From NCBI GenBank assembly GCA_902728285.1, contig CACVBU010000050.1:3558919-3622918 (forward strand): DNA of 64,000 nt. Reading direction: 5' to 3'. Source of the stretch: Clytia hemisphaerica (taxonomy: Eukaryota; Cnidaria; Hydrozoa; Leptothecata; Clytiidae). Each line of letters begins with the position of its first letter. Position 1 is the stretch's first letter. The notes beneath the pieces are model-generated. The model worked only from the letters and a program-made list of their open reading frames with translations, made no database searches and was not told where the DNA came from. The translations under genes and the position numbers were made by a program. Positions 19,970 to 34,900 of this stretch are shown here, one piece after another.

Positions 19970-22900
19970 TTACGATCGATCCATTTTATAGACATGAAGT
20001 GACTCATAACCAAAAGGTTCACTTCCTGCATCCAACAAACTGATTGCTGACTCTCTGATCAAATGTAAAAATCTTCGTAATTCTTCCTTTTGGAAAAGCT
20101 GAAATAAGAAGAAATTATACCCTAGAGTAATTATGAGTCAAAATCGTTTAAAACCACACTAAGGAAAGTCTCATTACTGTTGCTTCGCATTCATCAATAA
20201 TTATGCTCAATCAAAAAGCAGTGGTCAAAGCAGCTTTTTTCTGTGAGACGGAAAATTTGTCGATAGAGATATTTTGGTACTATACAGTAACACCCGCAGG
20301 CCCCACTATGGTTGGGGCGGAGGGCCAGAAAATGTTCAGATTTTTTACCCCCTAGATTGGCTATAAAGGCACTAAAATTTGTTAATTATAATAACACAGA
20401 ATGTTCTTAAAATACCTATCATGCAGCGAAAATATATATCTTTCTAAAATAGGTTGAAAAATAAAAATATATGAACGTCATACTATGTATATACAAGGCC
20501 ATCAGCCATCATAAACACAGTTTTAATACGAGATTTCTTTCTGATGGAATTATTCCAGAGATTAAAATCACTATTTCTTGCTAAATAACCATTTCTAACT
20601 GAGGCGGAAAACTTTGACAACAATTTCTGTGAGACGGAAATCCGTGTGAAACGGAAGAACTTTGATCACTGAAAAAGGTCCAAAAAAGAAATATGGACCA
20701 ACTTCAACTTTTCAAATTTGTCTTGTCCATGGGGAAAATTTGCTCTGTCTGGGGGGTAATTTGGGTTGTCCGGGGGGTCAACTGATTCTTATCCGGGGGG
20801 GGGGGGGGTAAATCACTGAAAATTGTTATATCCTCCACCCCCATATTCAATTTTTTTCTGGAAAAGCCCAATGTAGTAAGAAGATTAACGATTTCTGTTC
20901 GTTACCGATTTTCCTGTAAAAGGGTTGAATAGGCAATAAAGAAATGCTTACCTCGTAAAGACGATATTTTGACGATTGGATAATTTCAGCCAATTGGAAA
21001 CACTAGGTAGGAAGAGAGAGATGATAACATAAAAAATATGGGAATATCAATCCACACTGAGTTTCAGTCCGTTCTTTTACCCCCACTGGCTGATAAAATC
21101 CTACCGGGTCTGTGAGAAGGGATGTGCGTTGGGTTTACAAGGCTATGAGACTCACAATTAACCTTGAAGAGGTGCAAAACTAACATTAAATTTAGGTAGA
21201 AAACCTCAGAAAAGAAAAGGGAACAGCAAATTAAGCATATCATAATAACGAGACATGTAATTAGTACGAACGGGAAAAATTCATGTTAAGCCACCTTTAA
21301 TTTCAACCAGCCGTGTTGTGAAAACGATAAACAAGTGATTCGTAAATTAAGTTATAAACGTATTAATTTAAAGGCCATTTATTTAATACCTGTCGATGTT
21401 GTTTGTTGGAGGATAGGACTTTATGAAGAAGAAGTGTAAGATAAGGAATGCATAACTGTCGCAATAAAGAAATCTGCTCTTGACGATCGCCGTCAGTATT
21501 CGTTTCCTGTACAGAAATAGTTGTAAAACAATGTATATCTCTCGGCCATAAAAGTCAACCATACTGAGGTCGTCAGATGTTCAGTTCTGCCTCTAAAAAA
21601 ATCTGAAGATTGGATAAGGGCCACTACCCCCACATTGAGAGTATCTAGAAAATCAACCAGAGTCAACAAAACTTTTCACATGAGTAGAAATGCTACATAA
21701 ACTTGTGATCACATTACATTGAAAATGAAAAGCCACGTGGAGAAGGAACAGTACATACCTTTCTTTGGTCGACAAGCCATCCACCAGGAAATAAGAAGAC
21801 GTTATATACCGCTTCTGACGTGGCCTACAAAAAAATGGAAACAAAAGTAATTAGAACGGTATTGACTAATCTATGTTGTAGGGATACAAAGTTTTTGAAC
21901 GTAAATTTGGTGCCTGTAAAGAATTAAGGAAGTCTGCGCTCGCTGTAGGGGATGATTTGAAGGCTCCTCTTTCGAAAGCTATCTAGGGGAGGGTGTCACT
22001 CTTTCTTAATGGATTTGCTCCATAATCCTTAATTTCTGAGCATCAAGTAGAGAGTACCATACGATGTCTTTGCGAAAAAAGCAAAGCCCCGTGTTTAAAC
22101 TGGACTGGAAGGTGAAAAAAATTATACTGAGTATCGAAGGGTTTCAAGCGTAAGGTAATAAAGAAAAAAGATTAGCTTACATTGATGTGAATTTCCAGTG
22201 ATTTTTGCCACCTTTCACATTCAACCTAAAAGTGAAGTGAATGCAAAAACAATACTGTTATAACATAGCCGCTGTTGACAAATACAATTATCGCTCTAAT
22301 TCGATTTTCAAGGGGAATCGGATTTTCATCGAATAAGGGAGCTTATGGACTAGAGCGTGGTTCATGAAAGTTCCTTGTTAACGTTAACTTTCAAAATTAT
22401 TGAATAATGGAGCGTTTTGTATAGTAGAACGTCGGATTAGATCATGTATCGCACAATTTGTAACTCCTTTTAATCGTATTATCAGTTAGATAGTTGACAT
22501 GCTTACAGTATATTCTTTCACAGCTTCATCGTATGCGATTTTCTCTTTGAAAGTTCGTTTGCCAACACCGCTGTCCTTTGGTTTCACCTGTAGAAAAACA
22601 AAAAGAATGTTCAGGACTCAAAAAGCAGACTCTTTTTTTCTCCCTTACCTTCTATCAAAAAGTTTTTTAAAAGAAAATCTTTAAAAAATTGCATTGTCTA
22701 GGATGTGTTTTAATCCAATATACCTTTTTCAAAAATTAAAACGACTAGTAGGGCTTCCGATATGCCTTTTACCATAGTGCGTATAAAAAACCCGGTCTGG
22801 AAGCCTTTTGTTTCTTTCCATTGTTTCTTTCCTTTGTTTCTTACTTGAATTTGCGTTAAAGTTTAGTTTGCTCACTTTTTGATCATGTGATTTTGTTATG

Positions 22901-25900
22901 ATTAAATCTTAAACCAATCCCAAGAGGAGTACTTGGTAACGTGATCAAAAACTGAGTAAATCAATTTTCCTTTGATAATAACAAAAGAAAAAGCTAACAA
23001 AAAGTTAAAACAATAAGCTTCCAGACCAGGGTTTTTTATAAAGACTATATGCTTTTACTGATGCAGTTAGTAGTACATCAATACCATGAAGATTATTAAC
23101 GAGAAACACAATCTATTTCTAAAATACAGCCTACCGGTGCTTTGTTATGGTAATGATCGAACCAAGCATTGAACGCGTCGTGTGCACTCTAGGAAAAAGT
23201 AAGAATAATTCCAGGTCATTGATATATTTTCGATATCACTTAGCAGTTGAAATCGAGATAAACGCGAAAATAGCAAATCTAATTCAAATGATTACAGTGT
23301 ACCACAAAACTTTCGCTAAAAACTAAAAAGTTCCTTTCGGAAACAAAGCTGCAATGTACCTCTCCAATCCTTAGTTGTTCACTTCGAAATAAGGATTTAT
23401 TACATGAAAACATTCACTAGAAAGCCAAACATCAAATTCGTGATTATTTTTTTACTTATACCAAGTTCATAAAATTGTTAAGAAAGAAAACGATATTCAA
23501 GTCTTTCTGTAGCATAAAGCCATATCTCCTCTCCTCTCTTTTCCAGGATTTGATGCAAAAAATAAAGACTTCATTCAACTCGTACCAGGTAAGCTTTGAT
23601 GGAGAGATATTCGTGGACGGCGTTATCGTCAGCAGGTGGAAGTGCTTTCTCGCCCGCCTGAAAAGAAAGAAAGTTCAGTCGTTATATATCTACAATAATA
23701 GTTTGAGGCCAGTAAAGCCTTTTTTATTCAAAAGTAGAGAAATTACAAGGGCTTGATTGTTTAACTTAGACCAATGCTTATCTTAGGTAGGAACTTTGAT
23801 CATTTGGGGAAGTTTAAACTTAATAAACCTCATGCCCTGAAACCTCATTGTACTTCTAAATAAGGGATTTAAATGATACGGAAGTTCATTGTCTTTTTCA
23901 AACGAAACGTAGTAGCATTGTTTATTTTACCTTAATTGATAATTTGGGGAAGCGTGTCATAAAAATCTGCTATCCTACACAACTTTTGCGCCCCTCTTGT
24001 CTACGCTACAGTTTGAGGTCAGTTTGATTGTTTGTTTCAGACGTAGTAGCAATGTTTATTTTACCATCACTTATCCAGTGTTAAATTTCATGCGTGTTAT
24101 TTGTGTTGCATAAATTTATGGTTTTGAAACTGTTTGGTATCTGAAGGGGTTCCACTGTACTTTGGATCGTATTATGCCAAATAATTTGACTTAAGCTAAA
24201 TCATTAATTTAATTTTATATTTCGAGTTTTAAAATACAAGTTAGCAATTGTTTGAGAAAATCGGCTTCAGGTAAAAGATGGGCGCCAGGTTTAACACAAA
24301 ATGTCTTTTATCTTTTTCAGGATGCAATAAATTATGTAACAGTTTTATAAAAAAGGCCACTGAATAATCAGGTAATGTCTGAATCAGATAAGAGAGAGCA
24401 TAATGCTCATGGTGGAAGAAAAGAAAATGTTGAAAACGAGGCCTCAGTGAATCCGAATCACTACAAAGAGTTATCCACTGCTGAAAGGAGAATCGAACAA
24501 AATGAAGGTTCGAGAGATGATTTAAGACAAGAACTTGAGAGCTTGAAGAAGGAAAAGGAACTCCAAAAATTGAAAATGGAAAACAAACAGCTGAAAGCTG
24601 AGGTTGAAAAACTTAGACAGCTACCAAAAGGTCATTTGGAACAGAGCTTTGAAGTAGAGAACCTGAGACTTGAAGTCGCCATGTTGAAAGCTGAAAATCG
24701 TGTCAAAGATTTGGAGATGGAGAATGGGAAGTTAGTAAAGGAAAAGCAGGAGACTTTGGAAGAGATTAAATGTTTGAAAGATGAGAAGAAAACTGTTGAA
24801 GAAAAATTGAAAACTTTGGATACGAAGGAAAAACAACTTATTACAGAGAATGTTGAACTGAATGAGAAAGCACTTGCAATTCAGAACAGGGAAAAAGAGC
24901 TAAGACAAGAATTTGAAACACTGGCAATAAAGCGACGTATGACTGGCCAAACGGTAGTTGGTCAAATATTGAGTAAATTCATTCATCAAATTAACGGGGA
25001 CGAGAAAGTACCGCTTTACAAAAAGTATTACGAGGAATTGTTTAATGAAGTTCGTGAAAAAGCATGGTGTACGTACGTAGGGTTATGTAGGGTTCTCAAA
25101 GTACAAAACAGTACAACAGACTTCGAGATGGTTAAGGTATTGCATCCAATTGATATCAAGAAATCTCGAAACATGAATTATGATTCGTTCTTCAGAGAAT
25201 GGTCGTGTTCGCTATCGGAAGATTTTAATCAAGATCATGTTTTGGTGTGCCTTTTTGAAAAAGAGTCACCTGAAACAAGAGCTCGAACTAATGACCTAAT
25301 GAAAGGAGGAATCAGTTATATAGTGCAGATAAGCCCTACATTATTTGCTCGATACTAAGTATACCAAAAACTATGCGTAACTGAACTTACAGTAGACTAC
25401 CGATCATTCGAAGTTCCAAGGGGGATGTGAATCTATATATTAATATACGCTAAATCGTGTGTGTTTACAACATTTAATAAAAAGTTTTCGAAAATATAAC
25501 AAAGCTCCACAAAGCCTCCTCTTAATGGCGTTGAACCACCATCTTTTCGCACCTTAAGCAGATTTGCTACCACTGGACTAACTGTGGGATACCGAAATAC
25601 GATTTTCTAACAGAGAGTCTGGAGATGGATGGGTTAAAATCACTCTTCTTCCAATACATTTTAACTTTTAGTTTTCTTTTTCGTTTTGAAGAATTAGTAT
25701 TCAGATGCTCTTCAAAAGCTTTTTTTACATTGGCGGCTCCCAAACACTTTCAAAACTTTTCAAAGTCTTTCAAAGTCACCCTTGATTGCCCAGCCAGATG
25801 GCTAGCCACGATGACTAAAAAGATCTAAAATATAATTCTTCTCAGTCATTAACTTAATTGTGGTCGATAATTGCTTTACAAGGTTATCTATTTTGTCCTT

Positions 25901-28900
25901 TAATATATGATAATATATGAATCATGGACAAAAATATGTATTTGCCAAATTGTTTTCAAGACAGAACTAAGAACAATTGATTTTCAATCATTCTTTTATA
26001 GAATAAGAATCGTATAATCCTTCGGCAGCTATCTTTCTTCCGTTAGACCTTTTTTATGTATACCAGGCGACCCAGAAAAATGTATAAGGGTTTGGAGAAA
26101 TAATTTGAATATTTACTAAATTCTTCAAGAGCTTATAACTTGAGAACCACTAAACCAAATTTAAAAAGTCATACACCAAATTTCAAGTTTGCCTTTCCTC
26201 TTTACAACGGAAAAAGAATTTAGTAAAAATTCAAATTATTTCGGACACAGTTACCCTTCAAACCCTTTTTTCTGGGTCAACCGGTAGTGATTTAGTGGAT
26301 TGGGACACGCAGGGCATACAGCCAGTTTATTTTGAATAACTGGTAGTTCGAATACCTGAAAACCTCTGCACGTACCGAATGTATAAAAGTTCACAAACTT
26401 TAAAGAAATATTGTGAGATATGAACTGTTGTAGAATCTGCTTGAATATTGTAGATAAATGTAAGGATTTCTTTCTGCGAAAAGATTGTGCTTTATCACAG
26501 AAAGTTTCTTTTTCACATAAACTTCGAATAAGTGATAGGAATTTATTTAGCTTAAGGTGAATAAGAAACCACTTCATATGACTGAAATTTCGTATACTTA
26601 ATTGAAGAGTTATTCGAATGATCGAGTATTTGAAAAAAAGTTTACAAGCTTAACGCCTGCAAAGAAGCTAAGCCGTTTGTAGAAAAACAAGCTAGATGCA
26701 GAATGGACCTACCTAATGATGAAAATTAGATAGCAATAAGGAGAAACATAAAAACAATCAATCAGAAAATATAGCGGCTAGTGAAATTGAATTGAATTTC
26801 ATCATTGATAGTTGATTGGAGGAGAGGGAAGGGAGTAGGGAAAAAAGAAATAGAAAGTTCCGGTTGCAAAAATCAGTTTTATTGACAATTGAAACATGCT
26901 TGATGGTGGCATTGTTATCAATAATGTTTTGTGTGAAAAAACAAAGAAAAACAAAAAGCCCAATTAGAAAATGTCAAAAAACCGGTTTTTCCGGCATATT
27001 TCCGGCATTTTCGGCCGGAAAAGAATGTTTTTCAAAAATCGGGCTCCGTCACATTTTAGGTATTGTCATTTTGCATCAGTGTACAAAATTTCATAAAAAA
27101 ATATAAAGTACAGCTCGAGAAATTCAAGAAATACTGTCTTTCCGGCAAAAATAGGTTGTTCCGGCGATTTTAAAATAGTTCCGGCTTCAAAAATCAATTT
27201 TGTTGAAAATTGAAACATGCTTGATGGTGGGCATTGCTATTAATAATGTTTTTGAATGAAAAAACAACCAATTATAAGGAAAAAGTCCAATGTAAATCCA
27301 CGAAAACGGCGATTTCCGGCATTTTCGGACGGAAAAAATTTTTTTCTCTAAAATCGGACTCGGCCATGTTTTGGGCATTGTTAATACGCATCTTTGAGCA
27401 CAAAATCAGAAAAAAATTAAAAAAAATAGAAAGTTCCGGTTGCAAAATTGCAAAAGTTTTATTGACGATTGAATCATGCTTGATGGTTGCATTGTCATCA
27501 ATAATAATATTTTTGCGTGAAAAAAACAAAGAAATATCAGGAAAAGGTCCAATGACTATGTTTTGGGCATTGCTATTATTACGCATCTTTGTGCAAAAAA
27601 TCAGAAAAAACTAATGATGAAATCTCGAGAAATGCCAAAAAAACGGTTTTTTCCGGTATATTTCCGGCATTTTCGACCGGAAAAAATGTTTTTCGAAAAT
27701 CGGTCTCCGTCACATTTTGGACATTGCCATTTTGCATCATTGTGCCAAAAATTAGAAAAAACTAATGAGCCGATCCTGAGAAAAGCTGGTAACAGACGGA
27801 CGAACGAACGGACAGACGGACGGACGGACATCGGTTAATTTATAGGACCTCCAAGGTAGGTCCAAAAACTAATGAGCATATCTCGAGAAAAGCTGGTAAC
27901 AGACGAACGGACGGACGGACGAACGAACGAACGAAAGAACGAACGAACGAACGAACGAACGAACGAACGAACGAACGAACGAACGAACGAACGAACGAAC
28001 GAACGAACGAACGAACGAACGAACGAACGAACGAACGAACGAACGAACGAACGAACGAACGAACGAACGAACGAACGAACGAACGAACGAACAGCGGTTA
28101 ATTTATAGGACCTCCAGGTAGGTCAAAAACTTGACTGAAAGGCGAATGAATAATATTCAATAATTTTCTAATTTTTCAACAATGTAGGTTTAGGATGGTT
28201 TAGAATGTAAATATTTGTAAAAATCTATATAGATTCTTCATATTTTATACGTGCATACTTCTTTATCTCGAGAAAACTGTTTTTCGTGAAAGTTGGACGC
28301 ATTTGCGCACACCCTTTTAACAATTCGAAAGTTGAAAAATGGGTTCGACAAAACCTACCCTCATTCTCCATTGTTTGTAGACAATATCAATGGAATCGGT
28401 CGGGATTTTACTGAACACACTTCGTGCTGCATCATGATTCTTCAGACCTGTAGTAAGAAAAAGTACCACAAATTGTAATACAGACGGCAACTGTATATGG
28501 ATTTTGGATGGATTAGATGGGAAAACTGAAGGTTTATTCCGGCAAGAATTTAATAAAAAAACTGTAAGCAATAAAATATCAGCGCTCTTGAATAAAGAAA
28601 ATAAGCATATTGTATATGCAAAAAACATTTCCATACGAAAAGATTCAACTGGAAGCACTTACCAAGGAAATTTCTGATGATAGCATTAGCCTGTTTGATA
28701 GCTTCGATACGTTGTGAAGGATTGAAGACCAGCCAATCAATCGCACCGATGATTCGCTTCTCGTCCTACACAAAAAGGATACAAAGGGGAGAGGGAAGAA
28801 GTAGTGGGAGTTTTAGGATTTTTGAAGATGTGCTTGACGAATGAATAATATTTTATAGTTTCAGTTAGCCTCATACAAACTTTCTCCGTATTATTGAAAA

Positions 28901-31900
28901 GTTCGCATAAGCTTTAGTTTGAATTTTCATTTTACAGTGTGAATTTCATTGCATCTGAGATACAAGTAAATAAGGCACAGACAAAATGGGTTTCACCTAT
29001 TTAAATGGTATTTCCCCAGTGAAAAGTTTGACAGTGTCGGGGAGATTTAATATTGATAATTTTATCGTCCTGTCTAGCCGATTTTAATGAGTAAATTTTT
29101 AGAAATCTTAAGGAAATCTTTCGATCGTTCCATAAGTTTATCGAGAAAAGAATCTGTAAAAAAATTCATTTTTCTAAAAATGGATAAGGAAGTGGGCGTG
29201 GCAATAAATATAACAAATGGTAAAATATCATAATTTTTTGGTTGTTTAATATCATTCTGATAGTTTGTAACAGTGGGGACGTTCTTGCATTGAATGGAAT
29301 TTTTCCTTCATAATCGAGGCATATTGCGTTTGAAAAAGTTAAGTGAGAGAAGACGAGGAAGTAATTATCTTTGATCCGCTCTTAAAACACAAAAACAAAA
29401 ACAAAATTATACCTCTGTATTTGCACTGTCTTGAAAATTCTATAAAGAAGAAAAATCGAAAAAACTTGAAATGAGTTTTTTGCCCTTAAAGTGGTGTGCT
29501 TCTAAAACTCTACTAGGTATTGCCTTGCCCCTAGCCTATTTCAATATAAGAATGACACTGTTAAAACTCATTTTGGTTTCGAAGAAATGTTGCACGGAAA
29601 CTCTACGAGTGTTTTAATAGGTACTCAAATCGCTAGGATAGCACTTTTCATGCTTTTTCTGGGTAAAAAAGTTTCCTTCATGTTTCATTTCACCAATCAA
29701 TTTCCTTAGGGTCCGGTACAAATCAACAGCGCAGAATATTTTCCTAGGTCGATTCTGCCAGACCCTCCCGATATTCAAAATAACCCTCCAACCGAGCAAA
29801 ATTACCCAAACAGAGCCAGTTCACCCCCAGACATAACCAATTTTGTAGATTTTTCACTGCCCCCCCCCCGTACACTATATCATCCACCCTCCATGTACGG
29901 ACATTTTGTGGAAGAGCTCATTAGCAGGGGGTGAAAAGGTCGAAATTAAGATAATCTTCCGTCCACTAAAACGTTAATACCTTATTTTCATTACTTCTAT
30001 TTTCTTTTCTTTGGATTTTTGAAAACTTTTAAGGAGACTTTTGGGAATTTGGACAGATATTTCTTTTTATTATAGTTCTCGCGAAAGTTAAACCATCCCT
30101 TCAAAAACCTTGCTGAAAATAAAGAAAGTCATTGAACAGATTCCCAGTTTTTAAAACTTTTGCAAATGTTCGGAGCTAGCTTAGACAAACTTATCAGTTT
30201 AACACAATTAAGAATTCTCTGAAGGATGCTTAGACACGCCTTATTTTAACATAAATGCAAGATAATTTATCACACAATATAAAAAATCATTCTACAAATC
30301 ATTATATAAATTTGAAACAACAGGGAAGTTTCACAGATATCTTAAATAAAACACCAAATAGAGCTACTCTGTCTTTTCTCAAGCCAGGACAATTGAAGCA
30401 AAATAATGCGCCATCTTTGACACCACTTCGGTCACGGCAATTTGTTTAATTCGAATAATCAACTGATATAACAGGAAACGAGGTGGGAAGAGATTGCTCT
30501 TGATTGATCAAATTGCCGGCACTGAACTGTGGTATACTTATAAAGATGGCGCATTTCTTCAGTCTGGGACAGAGTATCTCAATCTAGTGTTTTATATAAG
30601 ATGTCCGTGGGTAGAGTGTATATTTCCTCGAAATAAATTTCGAATGCACCATATACTTCTTCTACTTCCGCTTAGAAGAAAATATAATTAAATTAATTGT
30701 TAGATATGGGGGAGGGGATAAAGCTGGGCTCAATTATGTAAAGAAAACCGAAAGCAAATACATTTGCAAGTTGTTCCTTACACCAGATAAGGTCGAATGA
30801 ATTGAAACAAACTTCTCCTACCTCAGTTCGGATGTTTTCAACGATTCGTTTGGTGATCAATTTAAGCTCCAATCCTGAAAATCAGGTCAAAAGATTTAAA
30901 TTCGCTTCAATGATCAGACAACGATGCATGCAAAAAATAAATACGTACGTAGAGCTCTGAAGGGGCGGGCCAATCCCTCATCAACAAGGAACGGCCTTTA
31001 ATGTACCGCATCCCTATTTTGGCTCCAATGTCCTTATTCGTAAACATTAAATAAAGTTTAGCTGGTTCTGACAATCAACTAAAGCCGGTGCCGTTGTTCT
31101 TGGATTCATCATTTGCAGGGCAGGCGAAATAACGTGACCTAAACCTTCCAGATGTTGAAAACTTATCTCGACCTTCAGAGAATTTTAACGTGTTGAAAGA
31201 AAGTATCTACGTTGGGTGCTAGATACTGGTTTATTTTGAGTCAGCTACTCTGTTCTATCAAAGTTAAGAATTGATTGAGATGCATATCCAGCAATATAAA
31301 AACTTATGTGACCTTATTTAAACACCACCAACGCGCAAGCCTGTGCAAGCGACACTAATAAAGGGAAGCCTTAAAAAATCTTCATTTAAAAACAATAACA
31401 AAATCAATCTGGATTTTCATTTTCAAGTTATATAATACAAGGGAATATGAAATGGCTTATACCGAATTGATCAGCTGTGTCCAAAGCATTTCTTTTAATT
31501 TCTGCATCGTTGATACCTTGGAAAAAATATCATCATAAAAAATCAATCAAATAAAAGTCTTTACGTTAGCTCCTGGCCTAGTCATTGATTACCAGAACGC
31601 ATCACACGTATAAAAACGTAGCGTGGTACGTCAATGAATTTGAAATTTCCATAAATATCGGATTTTTCTGATTGAATGGTAGGGTTGGGAAACAACTTAA
31701 TAGTGAGTTTTAATCACTAAATTTAAGGATAAAAATAGTTTTCTTCAAAACCTTTGTAAATTTTGAGGAAGTTCAAGGTAAAGCTTTGCTCGGGAAAATA
31801 ATAAAATTACTTTTAAACGTAGACCACTAGCTTTACTATTGTGGATTGGAACGGGCATACCTTGCAGGAACTTGGCATAAATTTCGACTTGTAACTCAGA

Positions 31901-34900
31901 AGGAAGACACGCTGTGTATGCTGCTACCAAATCATGTTGTTGGTTTTCTATCAAGTTCTATGAAAGAAAATTAATGAAGTCAAAACATTTACAAAGGACT
32001 GTCTTTCGAAGTTAAGAAGAACAGGGAAGTAGTTTAGACTCATCAATTCTGTCGATCGATATGAAACTTTAAATGGAGTCAAAAGGTGGTTAGGGTGACA
32101 GTCCATTCTTTAGGGACTCCTAAATAATTACGCATGTAAAAACTTGACTGAAATCAGAAAACAAATCACATATTTAAAAAATTCGAGGCGTTGAAGCTTT
32201 CCTCTGAGATTATCGAAGTATTCAACAGCAAAACAAAAAAACAGTGAAAAGCTCAACGATTTTTTGCAAATTCTTTTGATTAGCTTCCATTGATAAATGT
32301 TTTTTGACTGTTTGTTTGGGAAAGCTTATTCCAGGTCGAGTAACTGAACTTTTAGCATATACATTTTTTCAAAACTCACAAAAGGAGGAAGTGCCTGGAG
32401 GCATACTAAAAAAGATATAAACACCAAAAAGGCTCAAAGGTTCGAAACAATTAGCATCAAATACAAATAACTATGAGGGGAATTGAAAAATTATTGGAAT
32501 ATTGGAATACGAGTTCTATCGATGAAAGAAATATAATTTTCAAATGCATTGTTAATCTAAGAGGAAGTGCCCTGATGCCATGAAAAAGAACAAAAAACTG
32601 TTAAAATACCAGATAATAGTTTTGAAAGGATTATAGCACCAAATACAAGCAACTATGAAGGGAATTAGAAAATTACTGGAAAATATTGGAATACTACATG
32701 AATGAAAAGAATATATTATAATAATACGACTGATTCCCTAATCACAACCAAAAAAGAAAAACTTCCTCGTCTTAAAAGGTATAAATAGTTGGCAGAATTT
32801 CCAGAAAATCATCATCTTTCAAATTCATCATTTGACAAGAAGAAAACAAAGCAACATCAGAATGAAGATTTGGAAAGTTTTATTACTTCTATCTTTCTTG
32901 GCTGCCACAGTTTACTGTAAGTACTTTGAATTTGTTACTGAAACTGATTGTATAAGAAATAATTTCTCATTACTGAAAAGCGGGCGGGTAAAAGGACGTT
33001 TTGAAATAGCGGGGAAATCAATTGAAAATGATTGATCTTGTTTTGATTATACTGAAGAGCATGATGATTTTAAAAATAAGCCTCTTACTCCTTCTTAAAA
33101 CACAAGGTGAAGAGAGCCAAGAAGTGGAAGAAATTCAAGATGAGCCAATGGAAGTTCAAGATGAACCAATGACAGCTCAAGAAGATGAAGTTGAGGAAGT
33201 TGAGGAAGATGAAATCTATGGAGAAGAAGAAGACATTGAAGAAATTGAAGAAAATGGTGAGAAAAAAATCTTGTTCAGTTTAAAATGTCATCCTCTTTTC
33301 TTCAGAAATAATGTATAACACAAAGAATGAAATCTGTTGTATTTTCTACGTCTATTTCATACGATTTTTAGTCGGTTTGAGTATCCATAACCGAAAGGGC
33401 ATAATTAGCAAGTTGTCATTAAAGTTAGTCAATAGCTGTTACTTTTAACCATCTTTTCACTAATTTAGACGCTGCCAAAAAACCACCTAAGAAGGCGGTC
33501 AAAACCAAAGTTTACGTGGAAAAAAACAAGAATGCTGGAGAATGCAAACAAGTTCATGTCAAACGTACCAAACACTGTTTCGTCAAGAAAGTTTGCGTAC
33601 ACAAAGTCAACTACAAATGTAAGAAATTGCGAATCCAAAAATTCTGCAAATTTACTTTCAAGAAAGAATGCAAAGTCTGCTCCCGATTCTATTTCAAAAC
33701 ATGCACTAAGAAGCAAGGGTCGCCTACATTATCATGCAAAAAGGGACCATTACAACCCCGACAATGTGCAAGGAAAATCGTTGGTCATGGATCTGTTTTG
33801 AAAGTAGTCGACACAAAACACCAAGCTGTATAATTACAACAATGACATCGAAAGGAGGTTTTTCCATTTTGTAAATTATTATTTCTAGGTTTCTAGGTGC
33901 AGGGTCCAACTATTTACTATGATTATCTTGGTACACTTATGATTTTAAATACATCGCGTGCTATCAGGGAGAAAGTTATTATTGTGTCCAATTGTGTACC
34001 TTTTGCTTTGCTTCGATTAAGCTTAGCGAATTTTAAGAAAAATAAGGAGTCTTTTGAGAGACAGACATTCGAATCGAAAAAGTTCTTTATATCCCTTTAA
34101 GTGCCACGGTCTTTTTTTCTTAGTTCTTTTAAAGAAGATCGCTAGTTTAAACTTTAAAGGCTTACATCTCTAGATCTAGAAGGAGTTAGAAGCTCGTTCA
34201 TAGCTCGTTGGATAGCTTAGAGTCGTTGCGTGGACCTGACTAAGTAGCGGTCTGGCTTAATTTTCTCAGCGGTGCAAACTATAAAATTGGGTCCCCCGGT
34301 GTTTTTGTCCTTTTTGGCGCCCTCCATCATCAAGTGAAAATATTCAACTGGTTGAAAGTAAGGCCCGGAATCTTTGAGTTAAGAAACATCTTTTATTTAT
34401 ACGAAAATGGTGGTAATGGTAACTTGATATCTTTTGCCTTGTCATTTAAAAGTCAAAGATTTCTGGGCGAGTAGGCGCAACCATGGCTTGCGCCGACATT
34501 TCACCTTTGAATCTGTCTAAAATCATCTAAATGTAAATGAATCCCCTCAAATTGGACTCAAATCGGATTAATCAAATTGAAATCGAAATTTTGTTACTAG
34601 TAAGGTGGTTTGATGAATATTTTTGTTTTAGAAAAATTTCTCAGAAAAATTACATGATAAGCTATGCGCCGCTGGTCTTCATTCACGCTCTATTAAAACT
34701 CAATGGTAGGGACCGCAATGATTTTTTCAAATTGTTTTTAGCGCATTGAAACCATGCTCATTGGAAAGAGCATCAAAAAAGAAAAAAAATGAGGGGTCAT
34801 TCATCAAAATCGGCCAAGCCGTTCTCGAGATATGAAATTTTCTATCTCCTGAAAATGACCCTTTTTATGGAACGATTTTCGAGGATTTTTGTAAAAATCA

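Larger units (their letters stand above)
16257..20755. repeat. Unit 2 of the tandem segmental duplication
   Basis: This is the second copy of 13306-16256, enlarged by insertions at 16537-16787, 17031-17550 and 20219-20670, plus smaller indels. It carries family-A copy 2 and the functional Nup107 terminal exon. Introns and intergenic DNA are nearly identical between units, so the duplication is recent. Its right limit fades in a G-rich region around 20755. Confidence 0.85.

Noticed and set aside
27780..28092. Possible CRISPR-like array
   Set aside because: The units are four bases with no spacers, in an animal genome, inside a mobile element.
27872..28108. Open frame of repeated Asn-Glu-Arg-Thr at 27872-28108
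   Set aside because: It is a translation of a four-base microsatellite, which stays open in several frames.
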